From positions 1 through 52,950 of the forward strand of contig QCQA01000008.1 of the NCBI GenBank assembly GCA_003212335.1: a stretch of DNA of 52,950 bases. Reading direction: 5' to 3'. The notes beneath the pieces are model-generated. The model was not told the origin of the DNA. It saw only the letters and a list, made by a program, of their open reading frames with translations, and made no database searches. Source of the DNA: SAR86 cluster bacterium AG-447-A08 (GTDB lineage: Bacteria > Pseudomonadota > Gammaproteobacteria > Magnimaribacterales > Magnimaribacteraceae). The position numbers were made by a program, and so were the translations under genes. Positions 41,286 to 50,749 of the stretch are shown in pieces; the first letter of the stretch is position 1; every line of letters starts with the position of its first letter.

Positions 41286-42023
41286 TTGAAAACCAGGATC
41301 CATAAGATCCTTGCAGATCATGGTATTGGCTCAAGGCGAGGCATCGAGTCTTTAATCAAACAAAGAAAAGTTAAAGTTAATGGGGAATTAGCTACTCTAG
41401 GGCAACTAGTTTCTGAGCATGATATTTTTGAAGTTGAGGGCCGAACTGTTCGACTATCCAAGAAAGATCCCTCTAAAAAAAGAATTTTGATGTACAACAA
41501 AAAGGTTGGAGAGATCTCTTCTAGAAATGATCCTGACCACAAAAAAACAATATTTGATTCACTTCCTAAATTAAAATCAGGTAGATGGGTCTCTGTAGGA
41601 AGACTGGACATTAACACCTCAGGACTGATCCTTTTCACAAATGATGGATCTCTTGCAAATCAGTTTATGCACCCATCATCAAATATAGAGAGAGAATATA
41701 TTGCTAGGGTTCATGGTCAAGTAACAGATCAAATACTAAACAATCTAATGAAGGGAGTTAAATTAGAAGATGGCTTCGCAAAATTTACCGATGTACAGGG
41801 AGGAAGAAAAGGAAATACCAATCAGTGGTTTGCAATGGTCATTATGGAAGGTCGCACTAGAGAGGTTAGAAGATTGTGGGAGAGTCAAGGATTAGAAATT
41901 TCTCGTCTTAAAAGAGTCAGATATGGTAGCTTGTTTCTTCCGGCTAGCTTGAAGCAAGGGGCTTTTAAGGAGTTGTCAAAAAGTGAAATCAGCGCTCTTG
42001 AGCATCAAGTGACTGACCATTGA
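41286..42023 (+). CDS. rluB: RluB-type 23S rRNA pseudouridine synthase
   Basis: Modifies a uridine in 23S rRNA. The N-terminal S4 RNA-binding domain (ILADHGIGSRRGIESLIKQ) precedes the catalytic domain with GRLDINTSGLILFTNDG, which holds the catalytic Asp, and MEGRTREVRRLWESQGL. Length is 245 aa. The start is a TTG at 41286; there is no usable ATG before the S4 domain. The scpA-scpB-rluB order is common. The 3' end overlaps the convergent SDR gene by 35 bases. RluB versus RluE/F is judged from context and size. Confidence 0.9.
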   Translation: MKTRIHKILADHGIGSRRGIESLIKQRKVKVNGELATLGQLVSEHDIFEVEGRTVRLSKKDPSKKRILMYNKKVGEISSRNDPDHKKTIFDSLPKLKSGRWVSVGRLDINTSGLILFTNDGSLANQFMHPSSNIEREYIARVHGQVTDQILNNLMKGVKLEDGFAKFTDVQGGRKGNTNQWFAMVIMEGRTREVRRLWESQGLEISRLKRVRYGSLFLPASLKQGAFKELSKSEISALEHQVTDH

Positions 42024-42747
42024 TACCTAAACTCATATCACTCATCAAATACAGATAAAGTTTCATAATCATTTCTGCTGTTGGATTTTTATTAGGATCT
42101 TCTGCTGGATATGCAGATTCACGCATCTTAGTTCTTACAGCTCCTGGATTAATACAGTTAACTCTGATGGAAGAGGTGTTTTGGAGCTCTTCAGATAAGA
42201 TTTGCATCATGGCTTCAGTAGCAAACTTGCTTATTGAATATGCACCCCAGTATGCTCTTCCCTTTCTTCCGACACCCGATGAAGTGAAAATAATGGAACC
42301 GTTATCAGATTTTTTTATTAGAGGTATTAGGTTTTTTGTTAGCAAGAAACTAGCATCTAGATTCACTTTCAGAACATTTTTCCAACTTACGTAACTAAAT
42401 TGCTCTAGGGCTTTTTTTTCTCCCAAAATTCCTGCATTGTTAAGTAGACCATCAATAATTGAATATTCTTCTTTAATAGCCAGAACGATTTCTTCGTAAT
42501 CTTTTTCCGAAGAATTTTCAAAATTTATTGGTTGGATTAGTACATTGTTAGAGTTATCACAGTTTATTTCGTCATATAGAGATTCAAGTTTTTCTTGATC
42601 TTTACTGAGTAGTATTAAATTAGCTCCATAATCGAAAAAGGTCTTAGAAGCTTGTCTTCCTATACCTGATCCTGCACCAGAAATGACAATTGTCTTACCC
42701 TCAAGAAGATTCTTGGGTAAATTGTCTTCAGTTAAATCTTTAATCAC
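41989..42747 (-). CDS. YciK-like short-chain dehydrogenase/reductase
   Basis: NAD(P)-dependent SDR (252 aa) with cofactor motif ISGAGSGIG (from residue 22), LLNNAGIL, catalytic Ser near 156-157, and Y170-x3-K174 (YSISK). Similarity to YciK and the position beside a MupP-like phosphatase and ubiG, as in pseudomonads, support that sub-family. The substrate is unknown. Its start overlaps the phosphatase stop by 4 bases. Confidence 0.9.
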   Translation of the reverse strand: MIKDLTEDNLPKNLLEGKTIVISGAGSGIGRQASKTFFDYGANLILLSKDQEKLESLYDEINCDNSNNVLIQPINFENSSEKDYEEIVLAIKEEYSIIDGLLNNAGILGEKKALEQFSYVSWKNVLKVNLDASFLLTKNLIPLIKKSDNGSIIFTSSGVGRKGRAYWGAYSISKFATEAMMQILSEELQNTSSIRVNCINPGAVRTKMRESAYPAEDPNKNPTAEMIMKLYLYLMSDMSLGINGQSLDAQER

Positions 42748-43406
42748 AGATCTAGCAGATTATTAATATCCCTAGGATGGTAGAAGATGAAATCTGCTTG
42801 CCATTCTTCGGCAGCATCTTCCATAGGTATATAACCGTAAGCTGCTGCACCTGTCATCATGTTTGCTTGTTCACCAGCCTTTATATCTATTTTATGATCT
42901 CCAATATAGATGCTGTTCTTAGGATTAGATTCAGATACTTTTAGAGCAAGATTTAATCCATCTGGATCTGGCTTTCGAACTCCAACATCATCGGGACAAA
43001 TTAGAAAAGGAGTTTTGAATTTATTTAATTTATCTTGAACAATGACTTCTGCGAATCTTCGAGGCTTATTAGTAATAATTCCCCATTTGATTTTGGTTGA
43101 ATTGAGTTTATCGAGAACGTCCTCTATGCCATCGAATACTCTGGTGTTTTTGAGGCAGCAATCTTCGTAGATATCAAGTAATTCTTGTCTATGAAACTCA
43201 ATCTTTTCATCTGATTCTGATTCAAGCCCTAAAGCGTAGGAGGCTAGGCTTGCTGCACCTTGCGATACTCTTGACCTAACCTGATCAGAATCAGCCTCTT
43301 CAAGACTATATCTTTCCCTCAATACATTCACTGCATATAGAAAGTCTGGAGCTGTATCAAGAAGAGTTCCATCTAGATCAAAAGCAAATAGTTCAATACC
43401 TTTCAA
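42744..43406 (-). CDS. mupP: HAD phosphatase, MupP / phosphoglycolate phosphatase-like
   Basis: HAD hydrolase (220 aa) with nucleophile motif FDLDGTLLDT (D10, D12), motif II GIITNKPRRFAE and motif III/IV CPDDVGVRKPDPDG with YIGDHKIDIKAG. Sequence alone allows phosphoglycolate phosphatase (Gph). The ubiG-phosphatase-yciK order matches the pseudomonad locus of MupP, the N-acetylmuramic acid 6-phosphate phosphatase of cell-wall recycling, so MupP is preferred. It overlaps ubiG by 4 bases. Confidence 0.8.
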   Translation of the reverse strand: MKGIELFAFDLDGTLLDTAPDFLYAVNVLRERYSLEEADSDQVRSRVSQGAASLASYALGLESESDEKIEFHRQELLDIYEDCCLKNTRVFDGIEDVLDKLNSTKIKWGIITNKPRRFAEVIVQDKLNKFKTPFLICPDDVGVRKPDPDGLNLALKVSESNPKNSIYIGDHKIDIKAGEQANMMTGAAAYGYIPMEDAAEEWQADFIFYHPRDINNLLDL

Positions 43407-44113
43407 CCTACTTCCTTTTTTGCGTGAACCATATAGTTGACTTGAATATCTTTACCAAGCCAATAATTATCAGTTATCGGGTTATAGCTCAAACCAATCG
43501 TCTCTTTGCTAGTTAAGCCTGCATCTCTTATCCATTTTGCAAGCTCGGAGGGTTTAATAAATTTCTCGTAGTCATGTGTACCCTTTGGAAGAAGATTTAA
43601 AACATATTCTGCACCTATAACAGCGAATAAATAAGATTTTGGATTTCTATTAATTGTTGAAAAGAAAATATCTCCATTATCATTTAAGAGATTAGAACAG
43701 CTTTTGATTATATCTCCGGGAGAGGGAACATGCTCTAGCATTTCTAAGCACGTGATTACGTCAAATTTTTTATTTGGATTAGAAGCAATAAAATCTTCTA
43801 TTGTCTGTTGAAAAAACTCAACATCACTCTTTATTAGTTCAGAATGCGCCTTTGCTACACCTATTGTTCTCTCTGAAGCGTCAATACCGATAACTTCTGC
43901 CCCTAATTCTCCAAGCGCTTGAGAAAGAATACCTCCACCACAACCAACATCTAACACTTTTTTTCCTTCTAGTGCAGATCTCTCTTTAATGAAACCAACT
44001 CTTAATGGATTTATTTGATGAAGAGGCTTAAATTCTCCATCTTTATCCCACCACCTAGCGGCCAGTTCATCAAATTTATTTACTTCATCATGATCTAAAT
44101 TTTCTATGTTCAT
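43403..44113 (-). CDS. ubiG: UbiG, ubiquinone O-methyltransferase
   Basis: SAM-dependent O-methyltransferase acting twice in ubiquinone synthesis. The 236-aa protein has the UbiG N-terminal motif FDELAARWWDKDGEFKPLHQ, then LRVGFI, SAM motif LDVGCGGGILSQAL and the C-terminal GLSYNPITDNYWLG. It is the first gene of the minus-strand ubiG-mupP-SDR operon, with 4-base overlaps downstream. It is divergent from pntAA. Confidence 0.97.
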   Translation of the reverse strand: MNIENLDHDEVNKFDELAARWWDKDGEFKPLHQINPLRVGFIKERSALEGKKVLDVGCGGGILSQALGELGAEVIGIDASERTIGVAKAHSELIKSDVEFFQQTIEDFIASNPNKKFDVITCLEMLEHVPSPGDIIKSCSNLLNDNGDIFFSTINRNPKSYLFAVIGAEYVLNLLPKGTHDYEKFIKPSELAKWIRDAGLTSKETIGLSYNPITDNYWLGKDIQVNYMVHAKKEVG

Positions 44114-44169
44114 GGCATGTTTTTTTCTTTAAACTGTTGTTCGACAAACTTTCGAAGTCAAAAATTATT

Positions 44170-45291
44170 ATGCAAATATTTTTTCCTAAAGAAGAGGCAA
44201 ACGAAATTCGTGCCACTATTTTACCTGAAGTAGCTAAGAAATTTATCGATTTAGGTATCGAAGTCTCTATCGAAACTGGATTAGGAGAAAATGTATTCGT
44301 TTCCGATACGCTCTATGAAGAGGTAGGTGCTTCTATATGCACAAATAAATCGGATGGTTTTAAATCTGCAGACATAGTTTGTAAAATCAATAAGCCATCA
44401 ACAGAAGAAATTCAAGAGCTAAAAAAAGGCACAATTTATATCAGTTTCTTAGATCCTTTTAATGAGAAACAAATCGTTTCTGATTTAGCTTCTGCTGAAG
44501 TGAGCTCTATTAGTATGGAGCTTGTTCCAAGAATAACGAGGGCTCAAAAGATGGATGCGCTAAGCTCTCAAGCAAATCTAGGAGGTTATGCTGCAGTTAT
44601 CGAAGCCTCAAGAACTTTAACGAAATCATTTCCTATGATGATGACAGCTGCAGGAACTATCTCTCCTGCCAGAGTATTTGTAGTTGGTGTTGGTGTTGCC
44701 GGACTGCAGGCTATAGCAACTGCCAAGAGATTAGGCGCTAGAGTAGAAGCTTTTGATACAAGACCTGTAGTAGAAGAGCAAGTCAAATCATTAGGTGCTA
44801 AATTTGTAAAAATCGATATTGGTGAGACTGAAGAAACTGATCAGGGATATGCAAAAGAACTCACTGAAGAACAAATAAAGATGCAACAAGAAGGGATGAA
44901 GAAAGTTTGCTCACAGTCAGACGTGGTTATAACAACTGCTCAGGTTTTCGGAAGGCCAGCTCCAAAAATAATTACAAGCGATATGGTAGAAGCAATGCAA
45001 CCTGGAAGTGTTATCGTAGACATGGCAGTTTCAACTGGGGGTAACGTTGAGGGCTCTAAAAATGATGAATATATATTTCATGAAGGAGTTACAATCATCG
45101 GAATGTCTAATTTACCCGGAGAAGTAGCAAAGGATGCCTCTCAGGTCTACGGCTCAAACCTTTTTAATATGATTGAAGAGTTTTGGGATAAAGAAAATAA
45201 AGTAATAAATTTTGATTTAGAAGACGAAATACTAAAAGGTTGTGTAATTACCCACCAAGGAAGTGTGGTCAACGAATCGGTAAATAAATAA
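44170..45291 (+). CDS. pntAA: NAD(P) transhydrogenase subunit alpha part 1
   Basis: NAD(H)-binding subunit of the proton-translocating transhydrogenase, which makes NADPH from NADH. The 373-aa protein starts at ATG 44170 (MQIFFPKEEANEIR), matching the usual family start; a longer frame from 44137 adds 11 residues unlike the family. It contains MDALSSQANLGGYAAVIEA and the Rossmann loop VVGVGVAGLQAIATAKRLGA. It ends 3 bases before pntAB. The split alpha subunit is the three-gene form. Confidence 0.95.
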   Translation: MQIFFPKEEANEIRATILPEVAKKFIDLGIEVSIETGLGENVFVSDTLYEEVGASICTNKSDGFKSADIVCKINKPSTEEIQELKKGTIYISFLDPFNEKQIVSDLASAEVSSISMELVPRITRAQKMDALSSQANLGGYAAVIEASRTLTKSFPMMMTAAGTISPARVFVVGVGVAGLQAIATAKRLGARVEAFDTRPVVEEQVKSLGAKFVKIDIGETEETDQGYAKELTEEQIKMQQEGMKKVCSQSDVVITTAQVFGRPAPKIITSDMVEAMQPGSVIVDMAVSTGGNVEGSKNDEYIFHEGVTIIGMSNLPGEVAKDASQVYGSNLFNMIEEFWDKENKVINFDLEDEILKGCVITHQGSVVNESVNK

Positions 45292-45294
45292 GTT

Positions 45295-45573
45295 ATGGAA
45301 AGTCAGATAATACTATTAATATTCATTCTCGTTCTCTCGATCTTCTTGGGGGTAGAGTTAATAACTAAGGTACCTTCAACCTTGCATACTCCTCTAATGT
45401 CCGGTGCTAATGCTATATCTGGTATAACCTTAGTGGGAGCAATATTATCTTCAGGATCATCTGATATTTTAACAATCATACTAGGAACAGCGGCCGTCTT
45501 TTTTGCCTCTATAAACGTAGTGGGTGGGTACCTAGTTACCAATAGAATGCTTGGAATGTTCAAGAAGAAATAA
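45295..45573 (+). CDS. pntAB: NAD(P) transhydrogenase subunit alpha part 2
   Basis: Membrane part of the alpha subunit (92 aa) with about three helices. It shows VELITKVPSTLHTPLMSGAN and GGYLVTNRMLGMFKKK, which are typical of the PntAB membrane domain. It lies between pntAA and pntB with 3- and 2-base gaps, so the three are co-translated. Confidence 0.96.
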   Translation: MESQIILLIFILVLSIFLGVELITKVPSTLHTPLMSGANAISGITLVGAILSSGSSDILTIILGTAAVFFASINVVGGYLVTNRMLGMFKKK

Positions 45574-45575
45574 TT

Positions 45576-46961
45576 ATGGATACAGCTCTTTTAGTAAATT
45601 TAGCGTACATAGCTTCATCTATTTTATTTATCGTTGGCCTTAAGATGTTAGGGTCGCCCGATACGGCTAGACGCGGAAATTTTTTATCTTCTTCAGGAAT
45701 GCTATTGGCTGTCCTTATTACGTTATTAGATCAAAATATTATTGATTACAAATACATAGCTGGAGCTTTGGTGGCAGGAAGTGTAGTAGGTTATTTTGCT
45801 GCTACCAAGGTAAAGATGACTTCAATGCCAGAAATGGTAGCAATTTTTAACGGGTTTGGAGGTATTGCAAGCCTTTTAGTAGGTTCTGCAGAGTATGTAT
45901 CTGGAACCTTAAACAATCCAGCATTCCTTGGGGCCATCTTCTTAACTGTTCTTATTGGAGGGGTAACCTTTACTGGAAGTATTATCGCTTACGGAAAACT
46001 ATCCGAAGTCATTTCTGGAAAGCCTTATCTTTACAAGGGACAGCAATTTGTAAATAGCCTTCTACTTATAGCTATACTAATAGTCGGTGTAAATATGCTC
46101 TTCTATCAAGGGCTTATTACTTCTGAGCAAACATTAATACTGTTAATAGGATTGGCTTTTGTATTGGGAATTTTATTTGTAATTCCAATTGGTGGAGCAG
46201 ATATGCCAGTTGTAATTGCTTTGCTGAATAGTTTTTCAGGACTAGCTGCGTGTGCAGCAGGATTTGTTATTTTAAACAATGTTCTCATAGTTGCAGGAGC
46301 TCTAGTAGGCGCAAGTGGTTTGATTCTTACTAATATCATGTGTAAGGCAATGAATCGCTCTCTAGCAAATGTATTATTTAGTGGTTTTGGAGCAGCTCCA
46401 GACTCGTCCAATGAATCTTCACAAGAACAGGGCGAAGTTAAGCCTATTTCAGCAGAAGACGCTTATTTAATTCTTGAAGCAGCTTCTTCCGTGTTAATCG
46501 TGCCTGGTTATGGTATGGCAGTAGCTCAAGCTCAACATGCCGTAAGAGAGTTAGGAGAATTATTGGAAGAAAATGGAGCAGAAGTGAAGTATGCCATACA
46601 CCCCGTAGCTGGAAGAATGCCCGGTCATATGAACGTCTTGTTGGCAGAAGCTAATGTATCTTATGACGTATTAGTAGAACCAGAAGATGTTAATCCAATA
46701 ATGGAAACCGTTGATGTTTGTATGGTAATTGGTGCCAATGACGTAGTTAACCCAGACGCTAAAGAAAATGAAGGCAGTCCTATTTACGGAATGCCGATAA
46801 TTGAAGTTGATAATTCCAAAACTGTCTTTGTTCTAAAACGTTCTATGGCTTCTGGTTTTGCAGGTATACAAAACCCTCTATTTTTCAAATCCAACACAAG
46901 AATGCTGTTTGGCGATGCGAAAGAAACTGTATCTACTTTAGTTTCAGAATTTAAGGGCTAA
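45576..46961 (+). CDS. pntB: NAD(P) transhydrogenase subunit beta
   Basis: Forms the rest of the proton channel and the NADP-binding domain. The 461-aa protein has about eight or nine N-terminal membrane helices (including EMVAIFNGFGGIASLLVG), then the soluble domain with VPGYGMAVAQAQHAVRELGE, HPVAGRMPGHMNVLLAEA and IGANDVVNPDAKE. It is followed by a possible weak terminator. Confidence 0.97.
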   Translation: MDTALLVNLAYIASSILFIVGLKMLGSPDTARRGNFLSSSGMLLAVLITLLDQNIIDYKYIAGALVAGSVVGYFAATKVKMTSMPEMVAIFNGFGGIASLLVGSAEYVSGTLNNPAFLGAIFLTVLIGGVTFTGSIIAYGKLSEVISGKPYLYKGQQFVNSLLLIAILIVGVNMLFYQGLITSEQTLILLIGLAFVLGILFVIPIGGADMPVVIALLNSFSGLAACAAGFVILNNVLIVAGALVGASGLILTNIMCKAMNRSLANVLFSGFGAAPDSSNESSQEQGEVKPISAEDAYLILEAASSVLIVPGYGMAVAQAQHAVRELGELLEENGAEVKYAIHPVAGRMPGHMNVLLAEANVSYDVLVEPEDVNPIMETVDVCMVIGANDVVNPDAKENEGSPIYGMPIIEVDNSKTVFVLKRSMASGFAGIQNPLFFKSNTRMLFGDAKETVSTLVSEFKG

Positions 46962-46975
46962 TATCTGCCTTTTTT
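46953..46975 (+). terminator. Possible weak terminator after pntB
   Basis: AAGGGC (46953-46958) can pair imperfectly with GCCTT (46967-46971), followed by a run of six T; a second run of seven T lies at 46981-46987. The stem is short and bulged and overlaps the end of pntB, so this is tentative. Confidence 0.25.
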
Positions 46976-46984
46976 AACCGTTTT

Positions 46985-47042
46985 TTTACACGATTTTTGA
47001 GGTCAATTATGATAAAATTGACCTAAGTTGATACCTCAAAAA
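46985..47042 (+). promoter_or_regulatory. gyrA promoter with overlapping nested dyads
   Basis: TTTACA (46985-46990) and TATGAT (47008-47013) are 17 bases apart; an extended -10 TGATAAAAT overlaps at 47010-47018. A perfect 9-bp inverted repeat, AGGTCAATT (47000-47008) and AATTGACCT (47016-47024), is centred on the -10. An outer 10-bp pair, TTTTTGAGGT (46994-47003) and ACCTCAAAAA (47033-47042), shares its AGGT with the inner pair. The predicted leader is about 100 bases. Confidence 0.6.
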
Positions 47043-47120
47043 AGACATCATAAAACCTGCCTTTTAAATGGAAGACTTTCTTCTGATTCCTTCATTAAAT
47101 TAATACTTTGGATATAAATT

Positions 47121-49664
47121 ATGGGCGAAATTGCTGCTAAGGAAATAGTACCTGTTGATATAGGTAAAGAGCTTAAACAATCTTATTTAGATTATGCAAT
47201 GAGCGTAATCGTAGGAAGAGCCTTACCCGATGCAAGAGACGGCTTAAAGCCAGTGCATAGAAGAGTTCTTTATGCAATGCATGTGCTCAATAATGATTTT
47301 GGAAGGCCTCATAAGAAATCAGCTAGAATCGTTGGTGACGTAATAGGCAAGTATCATCCCCATGGCGATAGCGCAGCTTACGAAACAATTGTAAGAATGG
47401 CGCAATGGTGGTCTCTTCGATATCCGCTTGTTGATGGACAAGGTAATTTTGGATCTATGGATGGTGATGGTCCTGCTGCTCAAAGATATACAGAAGTCAG
47501 AATGGCTCGTATATCTCAAGAACTTTTAGCCGATCTCGAAAAAGAAACCGTCAATTATGTAGAAAACTACGATGGTACAGAAATGATGCCGGAAGTTTTG
47601 CCTACCCGAATTCCTAATATGCTCGTCAACGGCTCAGCTGGAATTGCTGTTGGAATGGCAACTAATATGGCACCGCATAATCTCAATGAATCTTTATCAG
47701 CTTGTTTAGCCTTCATTGATAACCCTGAAATAACTGTCCAAGAGCTTATGGAATATATACCAGGCCCCGATTTTCCAACTGGAGCAATAATTAATGGAAG
47801 GGCTGGAATAGTTAGCGCTTATGAAACAGGAAGAGGAAGAGTAAAAATAAGAGCAAAAACAGAATTTGAGGACGAAGAAAAAGACAAAGCAAAAATTATC
47901 ATTACTGAGATGCCTTATCAGGTTGTCAAAGCAAGACTGATAGAAAAAATAGCTGAACTTTCAAGAGATAAAAAGTTAGAAGGAATTAGAGATATCAGAG
48001 ATGAATCTGACAAAGATGGTGTTCGTGTCGTTATAGAACTTAAGTCAGGACAAATTCCTGATGTTGTTCTCAATAACCTTTATGCACAAACACAAATGCA
48101 GACTGTCTTTGGAATTAATAATGTAGCTTTAATAGACGGAGAGCCTAAATTATTAAACCTTAAATCTATTCTCTCTGTATTTTTTAATCATAGAAAAGAA
48201 GTCGTCTCTAGAAGAACCTTTTTTGATTTAAGAAAGGCAAAAGAAAGAGGCCACATCCTAGAAGGTCTCACTATTGCTCTTGCAAATATTGATGAAATGA
48301 TAGATTTGATTAAGAAGTCTAAAGAAGGCTCTGAGGCAAAAAAGAAACTCTTGGCTAAAAAATGGAAGCCAGGAAAGATAATTGCAATGCTAGAAAAAGC
48401 AGGACCCGATGCTTGTAAGATCGATGTTAATGACAAATCTGTTGGATTAATTGGAAAAACATATCAGTTATCTGAACAACAGGCTCAAGCAATTCTGGAT
48501 ATGAGGTTACAAAGACTTACTGGCCTCGAACAGGATAAATTAATAAAAGAATATGAAGAAATAATAGATCACATTACCTACCTACTGGAAATTTTAGGAG
48601 ATTCTGATCGGTTGATTGAAGTTGTCAAAGAAGAACTGAAAGAAGTACAAGAAAAATATAAAGATGATAGAAGAACTGAGATACAAGATTCTGCCGCAGA
48701 TTTAACTGAAGCAGATTTAATTACTCCAGAAGATAGGGTAGTGACAATCTCGCATGAAGGCTATGCAAAAACTCAGCCACTAGAAGAATACAGAGCACAA
48801 AGAAGAGGAGGTACTGGTAAAACAGCTGCTTCCGTAAAAGATGAAGATTTTGTGGAACAACTTTTAGTTGCAAATACACATACCACTCTTCTATGTTTCT
48901 CTAATTTAGGACAAGTCTACTGGCTTAAAGTTTATGAGATCCCTTCTGCTGGCAGGGCGGCTAAAGGACGTCCTCTTGTTAATCTTATCCAACTCAGTGA
49001 AGGAGAAAGAATAACTAGTATGGTCCCCGTTGAAGAATATGATGATAAACATTTTATCCTCATGGCTACCAGAGCTGGGACAGTTAAGAAGACAGTATTA
49101 ACCGAGTTCCAAAACCAAAGAAAAGGCGGAAAAAGAGCTATTACTCTAGAAGAGGGCGATGAGTTGGTTGGAACTACCATAACGGATGGAAGTAAATTTG
49201 TAATGCTAGTTACTAATGCCGGAAAGGCAGCACATTTCTCCGAGACTGAAGTTAGGTCTATGGGGAGAACTGCTAAAGGTGTCAGAGGTATAAAGCTTGA
49301 AAAAGATCAACATGTGATTTCTCTAATAATTCCTGAAGAAGAGGCGAGCATATTTACTGTAAGTGAAAATGGATACGGTAAACGTTCTAAATCTATAGAT
49401 TTTAGGAAAACTAGACGAGGAGCCAAAGGTGTTATCGCTATGCAGATCTCTGAAAGGAATGGCCAACTTATCGGCGCTGCTCAGGTTTCAGATGATGATG
49501 AATTAATGCTTATTTCTGATAAAGGTATGTTGGTTAGGACAAGAGTTGCCGAAGTAAATATCATTGGAAGAAATACCCAAGGAGTAACTGTAATTAGGCT
49601 TAAAGATTCTGAAAAACTGATTAGCATAGCTCCTATAAGCGAAGAATTCATAGGAGATGAATAA
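47121..49664 (+). CDS. gyrA: DNA gyrase subunit A
   Basis: Breakage-reunion subunit of the type II topoisomerase that introduces negative supercoils. The 847-aa protein has catalytic Y123 in AAQRYTEVR and the GyrA box [10 protein letters not shown] before the C-terminal beta-pinwheel. The quinolone-region segment reads [13 protein letters not shown], with Ser at the E. coli Ser83 position and Glu at the Asp87 position. It is shorter than E. coli GyrA (875) mainly at the C-terminal tail. The stop overlaps the serC start (TAATG). Confidence 0.98.
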   Translation: MGEIAAKEIVPVDIGKELKQSYLDYAMSVIVGRALPDARDGLKPVHRRVLYAMHVLNNDFGRPHKKSARIVGDVIGKYHPHGDSAAYETIVRMAQWWSLRYPLVDGQGNFGSMDGDGPAAQRYTEVRMARISQELLADLEKETVNYVENYDGTEMMPEVLPTRIPNMLVNGSAGIAVGMATNMAPHNLNESLSACLAFIDNPEITVQELMEYIPGPDFPTGAIINGRAGIVSAYETGRGRVKIRAKTEFEDEEKDKAKIIITEMPYQVVKARLIEKIAELSRDKKLEGIRDIRDESDKDGVRVVIELKSGQIPDVVLNNLYAQTQMQTVFGINNVALIDGEPKLLNLKSILSVFFNHRKEVVSRRTFFDLRKAKERGHILEGLTIALANIDEMIDLIKKSKEGSEAKKKLLAKKWKPGKIIAMLEKAGPDACKIDVNDKSVGLIGKTYQLSEQQAQAILDMRLQRLTGLEQDKLIKEYEEIIDHITYLLEILGDSDRLIEVVKEELKEVQEKYKDDRRTEIQDSAADLTEADLITPEDRVVTISHEGYAKTQPLEEYRAQRRGGTGKTAASVKDEDFVEQLLVANTHTTLLCFSNLGQVYWLKVYEIPSAGRAAKGRPLVNLIQLSEGERITSMVPVEEYDDKHFILMATRAGTVKKTVLTEFQNQRKGGKRAITLEEGDELVGTTITDGSKFVMLVTNAGKAAHFSETEVRSMGRTAKGVRGIKLEKDQHVISLIIPEEEASIFTVSENGYGKRSKSIDFRKTRRGAKGVIAMQISERNGQLIGAAQVSDDDELMLISDKGMLVRTRVAEVNIIGRNTQGVTVIRLKDSEKLISIAPISEEFIGDE

Positions 49665-50743
49665 TGCCAAGGAAGTATAATTTTGGCGCTGGTCCAGCTA
49701 CTATGCCTGAAGCTGTATTAAAAGAAGTCCAAGATGAATTATTAGACTGGAATGGTCTGGGCCTTTCTGTGATGGAAATAAGTCATAGAAGTCCAGAATT
49801 TATTGAGATTGCAAAACAAGCAGAACAGGATTTTAGGGATCTATTATCTATCTCAGAAGATTTCGCAGTTTTGTTTACCCACGGAGGAGCAACGATGCAA
49901 AATGCTATGGTTCCTCTAAATCTGGCTACTCAGGATGGCAATGCAGATTATGTTAACAGTGGTCACTGGGCCAAGCGCTCTATTAAGGAAGCTCAGAGAT
50001 ATACCAATGTCAATATCGCAGCTTCTTCCGAGGAAGAAGAGTTCAGATTTTTTCCAAAACAAGAGTCTTGGAAGCTCTCTGAGAATTCTTCGTATGTACA
50101 TTACACTCCTAACGAAACCATTGGAGGTTTATGTTTGAGGTCTATTGAACATTCAGAAGTGCCAATAGTGGCAGATTACTCTTCAGGTATTCTTTCAGAG
50201 CCTCTCGATGTGAGCAAATTTTCTTTGATTTATGGTGGAGCACAAAAAAACATAGGCCCTTCTGGTCTTGGCTTTGTAATCATAAAAAAAGATTTACTAG
50301 GCAATCCTCAACCCATAACACCAAATCTTTTGAATTACACCCTCATAGATGAAGGTGAATCTATGTCTAATACGCCTCCAACTTTTGCTTGGTATGTAGC
50401 AGGTAAGGTATTCAAGTGGCTGAAATCTTTGGGTGGAGTTGAAGAAATTGCAAAGATTAATATCAGAAAAGCAGATAAATTGTACAGCTATATAGATGGT
50501 TCTAACTTTTATAGAAACAATATAAATACTGAAGATCGATCTATTATGAATGTGCCTTTTTTATTAGCCAATGAAGATCTAAATGATAAATTTCTAGAAC
50601 AATCCAAAGAAGCTGGATTGTTGGCTTTAAAGGGTCATAGGTCTGTAGGAGGTATGAGGGCTAGCATATATAACGGTCTTCCAGAGGAAGGGGTAGATGC
50701 CCTTGTGGACTTTATGGAAGTATTTTCTAAAGAAAATTCTTGA
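49664..50743 (+). CDS. serC: Phosphoserine aminotransferase
   Basis: PLP enzyme of serine (and pyridoxal phosphate) synthesis. Length 359 aa. The start YNFGAGPATMP, the active-site lysine K195 in YGGAQKNIGPSG, and HRSVGGMRASIYN near the C-terminus identify it. It is translationally coupled to gyrA by a one-base overlap. The gyrA-serC-pheA-hisC order is as in pseudomonads. Confidence 0.98.
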   Translation: MPRKYNFGAGPATMPEAVLKEVQDELLDWNGLGLSVMEISHRSPEFIEIAKQAEQDFRDLLSISEDFAVLFTHGGATMQNAMVPLNLATQDGNADYVNSGHWAKRSIKEAQRYTNVNIAASSEEEEFRFFPKQESWKLSENSSYVHYTPNETIGGLCLRSIEHSEVPIVADYSSGILSEPLDVSKFSLIYGGAQKNIGPSGLGFVIIKKDLLGNPQPITPNLLNYTLIDEGESMSNTPPTFAWYVAGKVFKWLKSLGGVEEIAKINIRKADKLYSYIDGSNFYRNNINTEDRSIMNVPFLLANEDLNDKFLEQSKEAGLLALKGHRSVGGMRASIYNGLPEEGVDALVDFMEVFSKENS

Positions 50744-50749
50744 TGAGTA

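Noticed and set aside
44137-44169. Longer N-terminus for PntAA
   Set aside because: The extra 11 residues do not resemble the family, while ATG 44170 gives the expected opening residues.
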